Both the position numbers and the translations under genes were made by a program. DNA of 64,000 bases, from the NCBI RefSeq assembly GCF_900774055.1, contig NZ_CAAGSW010000005.1, forward strand, positions 1 to 64,000, written 5' to 3'. The number at the start of each line of letters is the position of its first letter. Within the stretch, counting starts at the first letter, position 1. Below, in pieces: positions 19,252 to 26,569 of this stretch. The notes under the pieces were generated by a model. The model had not been told where the DNA came from. It worked only from the letters and a program-made list of their open reading frames with translations, and made no database searches. This DNA comes from Methanococcoides sp. AM1. Its GTDB lineage: Archaea; Halobacteriota; Methanosarcinia; Methanosarcinales; Methanosarcinaceae.

Positions 19252-19629
19252 TGAATCATTCCCTTCTTCAGGTAATAGAAGATCTGGTAAATGTACCTTG
19301 TTAATGTATTAGTTAGATACAATTTAAATGTTTTTAGAAATGTTATTACATTTCAAAAGCTCTACTAAGGAAGAAATTAAAAAATGATCTGTAAGGTTTC
19401 AATTTCGGAACACATCGGTTTTGGCATGCTTTGAATCTTGAATTAAAAGCCTCCGGGGGGAGCAAGTTCTCGGGTCCAACACACTAGATATTTCTGTCTT
19501 ATTAGGAACATAAGATTTGATACTTGCTAATTAGTACAAATGTTAATAAAAAGATTTTCGTCCATCAAATTATCACAAAATATTGGAGAGGATTGATTGA
19601 AATGGTCATTCCACTTCTCTTTATCGCTC
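19252..19629. other. gap between GAF kinase and cupin operon
   Basis: 378 bases. It should hold the kinase promoter (minus strand, near 19310-19330) and the 3' end of the cupin operon. A G-rich segment near 19452-19475 has no clear pairing. An 18-codon plus-strand ORF with a good SD begins at 19602 and runs antisense into the cupin 3' end; it is treated as a finding only. Confidence 0.45.
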
Positions 19630-19995
19630 TTATTTATGATGGTTTAGAAGGCATTTAAGTTCCTCAACCGACTTCACAGACGGAGGAGATGAAACCAGTA
19701 TCGCATTTACCGTTGCATCTTGTTGATTCTTGATACCCACCACTGTATCAGGTGGCACCAGCATTGCAGTTCCACTGCCTATGGTTACGGTTTCATTTCC
19801 TGATTCCACCACCAGCTCACCACTCAAGCAATATATCAAACCTTCTGTAGAGTGGGCATGAGGAGATACCTCAAGACCTGCTGGGATCGCAAGATGCATA
19901 CAAAGCAATCTCTTACCAAATAACAATGGCTTCATCACACCCTCGGGTGTCTCCAAACCTTCAGTATCGTCTATTTTTTGTATTTCTATTTCCAT
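19630..19995 (-). CDS. single-domain cupin protein
   Basis: 121 aa with one cupin-2 barrel. The metal-site motif PHAHSTEGLIYCLSGEL (about 46-62) supplies two His and a Glu, and a second motif region lies around 75-85 (VPPDTVVGI). A single metal ion, often Fe, Mn or Ni, would be expected. It is the last gene of the minus-strand cluster, four bases after a methyltransferase. It may sense or modify the small molecule handled by the cluster, but no substrate can be read from sequence. Confidence 0.82.
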   Translation of the reverse strand: MEIEIQKIDDTEGLETPEGVMKPLLFGKRLLCMHLAIPAGLEVSPHAHSTEGLIYCLSGELVVESGNETVTIGSGTAMLVPPDTVVGIKNQQDATVNAILVSSPPSVKSVEELKCLLNHHK

Positions 19996-19999
19996 TCTA

Positions 20000-21022
20000 T
20001 TATACCTCCTTATCTCCTATAATGAGCATAGATGGGCTTGTTTGAGAGGATATGTCCAGAACACGGACATTTGAAAATTGTGCGTTCTCTAATAGTTCGA
20101 CACATTCGTTTTCAGTGTAAATATGGTGCATATCCCCTCGCAAGGATAGATTAAGATCAAAGAGGACGGATGTGGGAGGAGCAGTTCGTTCATCATTTAA
20201 GATCCAGTGCTTGAACACGATCGAACCTTTATTGTTCAGCGCGTTGTATACTTTCTTCAAAACACCTGCAAGCACATCCGACTTTCGATAGAAGACATCA
20301 GATGAGAAGACGATGTCATACCCGCTTCCAATCTCATCTTCAAAGAAGTTTCCTCCAATGATTCCGACCTTGTCGTTCATATCATACCTTTCGATGAACT
20401 CTTTTGTAACCCCTGTCACATGTGGCAGATCAAATACTGTGGCTTCAAGTTCCGGGTTCATCTCAGCAAATGCTATTGCATAGAGCCCATGCTCGCCGCC
20501 GAGATCAAGAAGCGTTCTTGCTTTCTCGAATTCAGGAAGGGTCGACACTTCTTTCATGGTTTGATGAAGGCTTCCCTTCATTGAACCTTCAGCCATTGCC
20601 AGAATAAAGCTGGAATCGAAGACATCTTCAAACCTTCCTTTATTCGCTTCCGGCACGTCCCCTTTCAGGATAGAGTTCAACATCGACCGTTTGTCAGAGT
20701 TCCTTCCGGAAAATCTGAGTAGATTACCTTGATAAAACGGACTATCCTTCACAAGAAAAGTCGAGGCAAGCTTTGTGTTCATATATTTATCATTCTCTTT
20801 TGAGAGGAACTGTAATGCTACCAGAGTATTCAGGAACTTCCCAGTCAGGGATGCATCAGTACAGATCTCTGAGGATATTTGTTCTGCGGTCTTTGACTCT
20901 TCGAGCATATCGAAGAGATCAAAATCAAGGGCTATCAGTAAGATGTGGAACGCTTCACAGCCTTTTACAATCCTATCCAGCGGTTCTGAACTGATTTCTG
21001 GAATGGTATCCAATACTTTCAT
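20000..21022 (-). CDS. O-methyltransferase family 2 (SAM-dependent)
   Basis: 340 aa. A winged-helix dimerisation domain (about 10-95) is followed by a Rossmann SAM domain with LLDLGGEHGLYAIAFAE (about 170-186), then DLPHV and a GNFFEDEIG region. This is the acetylserotonin/caffeate-type fold that methylates hydroxyl groups of small molecules. It abuts the PPOx-like gene (no gap) and precedes the cupin by four bases, so it is in the same operon. The substrate is unknown; plant-type names should not be copied to it. Confidence 0.85.
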   Translation of the reverse strand: MKVLDTIPEISSEPLDRIVKGCEAFHILLIALDFDLFDMLEESKTAEQISSEICTDASLTGKFLNTLVALQFLSKENDKYMNTKLASTFLVKDSPFYQGNLLRFSGRNSDKRSMLNSILKGDVPEANKGRFEDVFDSSFILAMAEGSMKGSLHQTMKEVSTLPEFEKARTLLDLGGEHGLYAIAFAEMNPELEATVFDLPHVTGVTKEFIERYDMNDKVGIIGGNFFEDEIGSGYDIVFSSDVFYRKSDVLAGVLKKVYNALNNKGSIVFKHWILNDERTAPPTSVLFDLNLSLRGDMHHIYTENECVELLENAQFSNVRVLDISSQTSPSMLIIGDKEV

Positions 21023-21442
21023 TTACTTTTCCCCTTTTTTGTGGCGAACGGTTGAGTATATCTCCTCCACCTCCACCAGAACCGCGGATTTCACTTTCAT
21101 GTCTGAATGGCGCGAATGTCTTTTTCGCAGCTCTTCCACTATTTCTTCTGCCTTTTCAAAGATCTCACCGCTTGTGAAAATCTGTGCTTGCCCTTTGAGT
21201 TGGTATGCACTTGGTGATTCCTTTCCCAGCGCCTCGACAGCAATCGCTACATGGGGATTCTCAAGCAGGTTCTTTTTTGTCTTGTCAAATAGAACATCTA
21301 CAATCAGTAACTCGCTGTCACTTATCGTACGTATGGCACCTATTGGAACTACATTCGGTCTACCATCATTGGATGTAGTTGCCAGATGAACCACATTCTC
21401 GTTTATCATTTCCTGTATTTCTTCACTCATTTTCATGCTCAT
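21023..21442 (-). CDS. FMN-binding pyridoxamine-phosphate-oxidase-like protein
   Basis: About 139 aa of the PNPOx-like split-barrel fold (NVVHLATTSNDGRPNVVPIG, NPHVAIAVEA, YQLKGQAQIF). Such proteins bind FMN, F420 or haem. There is no evidence it makes pyridoxal phosphate. Three ATGs compete at 21445, 21442 and 21436. AAGGAG lies four bases before 21442, which is chosen. It sits between two methyltransferase genes in the cluster, perhaps supplying a reductive step (inference). Confidence 0.82.
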   Translation of the reverse strand: MSMKMSEEIQEMINENVVHLATTSNDGRPNVVPIGAIRTISDSELLIVDVLFDKTKKNLLENPHVAIAVEALGKESPSAYQLKGQAQIFTSGEIFEKAEEIVEELRKRHSRHSDMKVKSAVLVEVEEIYSTVRHKKGEK

Positions 21443-21494
21443 CATTCTCCTTCAAACGTCACAAAATTATTAGCAGGGTTTCTACAGATCTAAA

Positions 21495-22340
21495 TCACGG
21501 TTTATTTTTTTCCCACCACATTTTCACACGGTTAGTCGAACCTCGCATAATCAGGGAATCATTGTCTTTTTCAAGGACTTCTTCCAGGTAATCCCTGAGA
21601 ACTGATTCCTGACGGTCTGTAGTAATCTTGTAGTGCGACCTGGAATATTCAACAGCCTCGTCCACAGAGTGAAAACGGTTGACATGCTCAAGCGGGAAGA
21701 CCTCTGCATGGGGATAGATGCCCATCTGGTAGAGCACATTGTAAAGCACATCGCATTTTGGCCCTGGATGATAATCACTATCATGGAGGGATGGCCAGAG
21801 TGTCCTGTAATGGATGTCCCATGAGGGTTCCCCGGCAAACCAGTATAAGTAGACATATCTCGAGGAGGCATCTATCATCTTCTGGATCGATTCCCTGATA
21901 TCGGGCATACCAAGAGAAAACGAAGCTATGACCACATCGTAAGGGGCTTCAAGATCCACTTCAACATTCACATCCTCCCACCGCTTCTGTACACAGGTGA
22001 TATTGTCGGTTTCATACTCCGATATATTGTCCTGCAGCACATTCATCATGCCTTCTGAGGGCTCAACAGCAGTAACGTGGACCACTCTTTCTGCAAGTGG
22101 AACTGCCAGAGTCCCAGGTCCAGCACCAACATCGAGCACCTTTGAGTCTGGAGAAATAGAAATGCCACTTATGGTCTTTTCAATCCGTTCTCCACCATTC
22201 GCCAAGGACATCTCCCAGAAGCGCTTTGCATTCTTCTTTTCCTCCCATATCGAGGCGCAATCTACAACACAGTGCGACTCTACTTGTTTTAGCGTCTGGT
22301 TTTTCCAGATTTCATTCCAATCAATTGTATTTTCATTCAT
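21495..22340 (-). CDS. class I SAM methyltransferase, copy B of a duplicated pair
   Basis: 281 aa. The SAM motif VLDVGAGPGTLAVPLAE is at about 68-84, with VTAVEPSEGM following. It is strongly similar to the gene at 23760-24605, differing mainly in the first 95 residues. The C-terminal part (DSDYHPGPKCDVLYNVLYQM) has a conserved Cys/His-rich stretch that may define the substrate site. ATG with GAGG seven bases upstream. A hairpin and possible promoter lie between it and the binding-protein gene, so it may head a second transcript. Confidence 0.88.
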   Translation of the reverse strand: MNENTIDWNEIWKNQTLKQVESHCVVDCASIWEEKKNAKRFWEMSLANGGERIEKTISGISISPDSKVLDVGAGPGTLAVPLAERVVHVTAVEPSEGMMNVLQDNISEYETDNITCVQKRWEDVNVEVDLEAPYDVVIASFSLGMPDIRESIQKMIDASSRYVYLYWFAGEPSWDIHYRTLWPSLHDSDYHPGPKCDVLYNVLYQMGIYPHAEVFPLEHVNRFHSVDEAVEYSRSHYKITTDRQESVLRDYLEEVLEKDNDSLIMRGSTNRVKMWWEKNKP

Positions 22341-22424
22341 AGTTAGTCCTCATATCGTTCCGACGCCTTACTACGTGCACATGCAGAGATAAAACTCGTC
22401 AGTGAAAACGTCTCATGATTCGTA

Positions 22425-22473
22425 TATTTAAAAAAATGTTAAAATCCATATCAATTGAAATTTGATATGGATT
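22425..22473 (-). terminator. hairpin plus U-tract between binding protein and methyltransferase
   Basis: A perfect 12-bp stem (AATCCATATCAA / TTGATATGGATT, 7-nt loop, 22443-22473) begins 8 bases after the binding-protein stop on the minus strand. It is followed by TTTTAACATTTTTTT. It looks like an intrinsic-style terminator or a 3'-end stabiliser inside the cluster. TTTAAATATA just beyond could serve as a new TATA box. Confidence 0.65.
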
Positions 22474-22480
22474 CGAGAAT

Positions 22481-23713
22481 TTAATTGCAGGTAGGGCATT
22501 CCTCGAGAGTCCAGTCCATCCACTGGGCTGAGCGCAACTCCTTTGCGGTGTCGAGGTCCACACCATAGACATTCTGATAGAAGTCCAGCAGCCACTCCGC
22601 GAGGTTAATGTCCTCAAAACGCTCTGGATACGTTCCCTTTGCGATCACCATTATATCGATCGGGTATTCAAGCCGTTTTGCACAGTTGCATGGTGACCAT
22701 GGTAATGCTACAACCCGTCTGTTCTTCACGGCATCCAGTTCCTGCAGATTCTGGTAGTAAGGTGCCTCATAAAGTTCAAGTGGTGGGTGGTATCCAAATG
22801 CAGTGCAGAGCACGATCACATCAGGGTTCAATGCTAATATATGCTCGCCGCTCACTATCTTGAAGTTCCCAGCCTCCTGAAAACCATTCCTCGCATGAAC
22901 GATATCCTGGATAAAGAACGACTCAATCGTATCAAGACCAAAGACCTGACCTGCACCACCAGCACTCCGTGCTTTAGGCGATGCTCCAAAAATCAGCACA
23001 TCAGGTTTATCTTCATCAGGAATATCTTTTGTCCGTTCATTTATAAGGTTGACCTGACTTTCAAGGTATTCTACGAGTTTGGTAGCTTCGGCCTCTTTGT
23101 CAAATACCTGGCCAATGATGCGAATTTCATCCGAGATGTTGGACACATCCGGTTCATCATAGCAACTTGATCCGTATAAAACGATCAGCGGTATTCCAAG
23201 AGATTCGATCGTTTCGATACTTTTTTGTGTGCCTTCATCATCAATGAACCGCAGTGAACAGCTACCCAGGCGGACGATAACCACATCAGGCTCAAGGCTT
23301 GCAAGTGTTTCGTAGTTCACCGCAGAACCGGACTTTGCAAAACAAGGGAGATCCATGATCCCGGGGTTCAGGTAGGTGACCGGATTCATTCCATCCTCAT
23401 AGTTAAATGTCTCCCCACCGACGGTCTCGTAGCTGTAGTTAAAGTTTCGCTGCAAACAGCTGGATCCTATGCCCACAAGAGTATCCTGGACACCGATTGT
23501 AGTCATAACCCCTTCAATCATTCCATCGCTTATCGTGGCTACCTTTTCAATATTTGTTGGTATCTGCACAGCAACTCCGCGACTATCGACAACTGTTCGA
23601 TACTGTTCGTGGGATACCGTGGCATCATCAGTCGCATTTCCCATACATCCTGCACTCAGCAGGATGCTCAACAGTACAGTAACAAGAACACAATACTGTA
23701 ATTTAGATTTCAT
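22481..23713 (-). CDS. ABC importer binding lipoprotein (FepB/BtuF type), Cys-rich
   Basis: 410 aa from ATG 23713, which follows GAGG. The frame extends upstream, but this start opens a classic lipoprotein signal (MKSKLQYC..., lipobox LSAGC). The mature part is a periplasmic-binding-protein type III fold like BtuF/FepB/FecB (VVDSRGVAVQIP, EPDVVIVRLG, LNPDVIVLC, RRVVALPW). It has about nine Cys besides the lipid Cys, including PCNC and a C-terminal CPTC, which is unusual. It should deliver a metal chelate (siderophore, corrinoid or other) to the FecCD permease upstream. The substrate is not determinable. Confidence 0.88.
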   Translation of the reverse strand: MKSKLQYCVLVTVLLSILLSAGCMGNATDDATVSHEQYRTVVDSRGVAVQIPTNIEKVATISDGMIEGVMTTIGVQDTLVGIGSSCLQRNFNYSYETVGGETFNYEDGMNPVTYLNPGIMDLPCFAKSGSAVNYETLASLEPDVVIVRLGSCSLRFIDDEGTQKSIETIESLGIPLIVLYGSSCYDEPDVSNISDEIRIIGQVFDKEAEATKLVEYLESQVNLINERTKDIPDEDKPDVLIFGASPKARSAGGAGQVFGLDTIESFFIQDIVHARNGFQEAGNFKIVSGEHILALNPDVIVLCTAFGYHPPLELYEAPYYQNLQELDAVKNRRVVALPWSPCNCAKRLEYPIDIMVIAKGTYPERFEDINLAEWLLDFYQNVYGVDLDTAKELRSAQWMDWTLEECPTCN

Positions 23714-23759
23714 TTTTATATCCTCTTTTTTGATATAATCTATAAATAAATTTGAGTGA

Positions 23760-24605
23760 TCACTCACCTGTCTGTTTTTCCCACCACATCTTCACAGAAG
23801 TATATGATCCATTCATGATCAGGGAATCATTATCCTTTTCAAGAACAGCTTCAAGGTAATCCCTAAGAACTGATTCCTGATGGTCTGTAGTGATATTGTA
23901 GAAGGATCTGAAATGTTCAACAGCCTCTTCAATAGACTGAAAACGGTTGAAATGATTAAGCGGGAAGACCTGCATATGGGGGTAGATGCCCATCTGGTAG
24001 AGCACATTGTAGATCACATCGCAGTTTGGCCCTGGATGATAATCACTCTCATGAAGGGCAGGCCAGAGTGCCTTATAATGGGTTCCCCAGGAAGGTTCCC
24101 CGGCAAACCAGAATAAGTAGACATATCTCGAAGAGGCGTCTGTCATCTTCTTGATCGATTCCCTGATATCAGGCATACCTAAGGAGTAAGAGGCTATGAC
24201 CACATCATAGGGGCCTTCAAGATCCTCTTCAACATTCACATCCTCCCACCGCTTCTGAACACAGGTGATATTGTCGGCCTCATACTCTGCGATGTTGTCC
24301 TGCAGCACATTCACCATGCCCTCGGAGGGTTCTACTGCAGTTACATGAGTTACCAGAGAGGACATCGGAATCGTAAGCGTTCCCGGCCCGGCACCGATAT
24401 CCAGTATTCGGGAATCCGGTGTGAGCGCAAGTCCCTCGATGGTCTTCTGGTTTTGTTCTTTGTTATTCTGCACCGTCTTCCAATATTGCGTTGCCCGTTC
24501 CTTATTATCCCATACTCGGGCACACTCAACGGCACACTTCGATTCAATGTTCTTTAGCATCTGGTTTTTCCAGACTTCATTCCAATCAATCGTATTTTCA
24601 TCCAT
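23760..24605 (-). CDS. class I SAM methyltransferase, copy A of a duplicated pair
   Basis: 281 aa with ILDIGAGPGTLTIPM as SAM motif I and VTAVEPSEGM. It lies between the importer ATPase and the binding-protein gene. The start is placed at 24605 (MDENTIDWNE) by analogy with copy B, although the frame reaches 24614. Its last ~190 residues are nearly the same as copy B. Embedding inside the transporter genes argues that methylation is part of handling the imported compound or of making the chelator (inference). Confidence 0.87.
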   Translation of the reverse strand: MDENTIDWNEVWKNQMLKNIESKCAVECARVWDNKERATQYWKTVQNNKEQNQKTIEGLALTPDSRILDIGAGPGTLTIPMSSLVTHVTAVEPSEGMVNVLQDNIAEYEADNITCVQKRWEDVNVEEDLEGPYDVVIASYSLGMPDIRESIKKMTDASSRYVYLFWFAGEPSWGTHYKALWPALHESDYHPGPNCDVIYNVLYQMGIYPHMQVFPLNHFNRFQSIEEAVEHFRSFYNITTDHQESVLRDYLEAVLEKDNDSLIMNGSYTSVKMWWEKQTGE

Positions 24606-24618
24606 GTAATTCATCCGT

Positions 24619-25443
24619 TTATTCTACATCTCTCTGAAGCGCCGGCATCTGTCTTGACGTCCCGTCTTTCTCTTTAACTGCCACATCACGAGGCAATACC
24701 ATATTAGTCCCATCCAGACTCCTGACTGTGCACATACCCCGGTAGATTTCATCGAGGACTGGCTCTGTGATCACATGGTAGGGAGGACCCTGACCCATGA
24801 TCCCATTTTCATTCATAACCACCACGTCGTCGCAGAACCACGAAACATGATTCGGGTCGTGACTGCACGCCAGGATGGTAATTCCCTGATTAGCCACCTT
24901 GCGCAGTAGCTTCCAGATTTTTAACTGGTTGCTAAAATCAAGAGCAGAGGTAGGTTCGTCCAGGAATATCAGTTTTGTCTCCTGGGCTATTGCCCGTGCT
25001 ATCAACACCATCTGGCGCTGTCCGCCTGACAACTGGTTGTAAGGTTGTTCTGCAAGATGGGAGATATCCAGCAGTTCAAGTGCGTCCAGTGCTTTTTCTT
25101 TATCCGCACGTTTGACGCCAAAAAAACCTCCAAGATGTGGTGTTCTCCCCATCAATACAACTTCCTTTACCAGATATGGAAATGGAGGCTTATGCTCCTG
25201 GGGAACATACGCAACTACTTTGGCCATATCCTCGATCCTGCACTCATTCATGTCCATACCATCCATGATCACGGAACCCTTATGGAACTTTAAAAATTTC
25301 ATGCAGCATTTGAAAAGTGTGGTCTTTCCGCATCCGTTTGGACCAAATAACCCGCAGAGCTGTCCTTCTTCAACATCAAAAGAGATGTCTTTAAGAATCT
25401 GAGTCGATCCATAGTTAAAATGAATATCTTTTACCTGTAGCAT
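24619..25443 (-). CDS. ABC importer ATP-binding protein (FecE/BtuD type)
   Basis: About 274 aa. Walker A GPNGCGKTT, Q-loop VPQEHKPP, signature LSGGQRQM, Walker B LIFLDEP, and H-loop ACSHD are all present. The frame extends to 25491, but ATG 25443 (MLQVKDIHF) begins the family N terminus and sits just after the permease stop. It energises import together with the upstream FecCD permease. The C-terminal ~30 residues extend past the usual domain. Confidence 0.93.
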   Translation of the reverse strand: MLQVKDIHFNYGSTQILKDISFDVEEGQLCGLFGPNGCGKTTLFKCCMKFLKFHKGSVIMDGMDMNECRIEDMAKVVAYVPQEHKPPFPYLVKEVVLMGRTPHLGGFFGVKRADKEKALDALELLDISHLAEQPYNQLSGGQRQMVLIARAIAQETKLIFLDEPTSALDFSNQLKIWKLLRKVANQGITILACSHDPNHVSWFCDDVVVMNENGIMGQGPPYHVITEPVLDEIYRGMCTVRSLDGTNMVLPRDVAVKEKDGTSRQMPALQRDVE

Positions 25444-25448
25444 GAGAA

Positions 25449-26537
25449 TCACCCAAGTAACGATCGTCCTTTGTTTCTCAAAAGATAGCAAAGATATGGT
25501 GCACCCACAATTGATGTAATAATCCCGACTGGAATCTCGGAAGTCGTGAGCGTCCGTGCCAGTGTATCACAGACGATAAGATAGATCCCGCCAAGCATTG
25601 CCGCAGAAGGTATCACAAATCTGTGATCGGGTCCAAGGATCATTCGCGTTGCGTGGGGCATCATAAGACCAACCCATGCGATAATCCCAACAGTTGAAAC
25701 CGCAACCGCTGTGACAAGTGTTGCAAGTGCGACCACGATCATCTTGGATTTCTCCGGGTTAATACCCAGTGCCCGGGCTTCTTCATCCCCCATTGAGAGA
25801 ATATTCAGTTTCCAGCCATACATCCATAGTACCAAAAAAGAAAGACCCACAATTGGTGCGGTAATGACAACGTCATTCCAGGTGGCATAGTAGAACCCGC
25901 CCATCAACCAGAACACGATCTCACGTAATGAGGAATCATTAGCCGTATATTTTAAGAGGGAGACCAGTGCTGAAAAAATAGAACCAATGATGACACCTCC
26001 AAGTATGAGAGTGATGATCGGGGTCTGACCTCGCGTTCTTGCCAGCGTATAGGCAGCCATGACGGCAAGTGAGGCAAAAACAAAGGCCGATATCTGGATA
26101 GAGTGAAGAATATGGGGATAAACAATCCCCAGTGCTGCCCCGAACGCTGCCCCGGAGGAAACACCGAGAATATAGGGCTCGACCAGTGGATTCCTAAAAC
26201 ATCCCTGGAAGACCGCACCAGATGTTGCAAGGGCAGCACCTACTATAATAGCTAACAGGACTCTTGGCAACCGTATGTTCCATATTATGGTATTATGTAG
26301 TTTATTGATACTGGATGCATCCTGAAAGGGACTGAGGTTAGCGATGATAGTTGCATATACATCTACAAAAGAGATATTATATGCACCAAGTACCATGGCG
26401 ATGGCTGCTGCAAGGCCCAGCACCGCAAAAAGAATGCAAAGGATTAAGAACTTTCTCATATCCGAGAAACCCTTTACATCCTGATTTGTTATCCTTTCCA
26501 GGATATTAGTGAGTTTTAATGTTTCAAACATTGTCAA
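25449..26537 (-). CDS. ABC importer permease, FecCD/BtuC family
   Basis: 362 aa with about ten membrane segments. Seen are PRVLLAIIVGAALATSGAVFQ, NPLVEPYILGVSSGAAFGA and the GxxxxxIGLMxPHxxR-like IAWVGLMMPHATRMI, all hallmarks of the iron-siderophore/vitamin B12/cobalt-chelate importer family. ATG 26537, with a second ATG at 26531. It is the first gene of the importer-methyltransferase cluster. The promoter should lie in 26538-26569, but the gap is short and no strong TATA is apparent, so transcription might start farther upstream, in or before the S-layer gene. Confidence 0.92.
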   Translation of the reverse strand: MTMFETLKLTNILERITNQDVKGFSDMRKFLILCILFAVLGLAAAIAMVLGAYNISFVDVYATIIANLSPFQDASSINKLHNTIIWNIRLPRVLLAIIVGAALATSGAVFQGCFRNPLVEPYILGVSSGAAFGAALGIVYPHILHSIQISAFVFASLAVMAAYTLARTRGQTPIITLILGGVIIGSIFSALVSLLKYTANDSSLREIVFWLMGGFYYATWNDVVITAPIVGLSFLVLWMYGWKLNILSMGDEEARALGINPEKSKMIVVALATLVTAVAVSTVGIIAWVGLMMPHATRMILGPDHRFVIPSAAMLGGIYLIVCDTLARTLTTSEIPVGIITSIVGAPYLCYLLRNKGRSLLG

Positions 26538-26569
26538 TTTCCTTTATCTGCATCTACTATACACATTAG

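Noticed and set aside
19452-19475. G-rich segment as a tRNA or riboswitch fragment
   Set aside because: No cloverleaf or stable pairing could be drawn.
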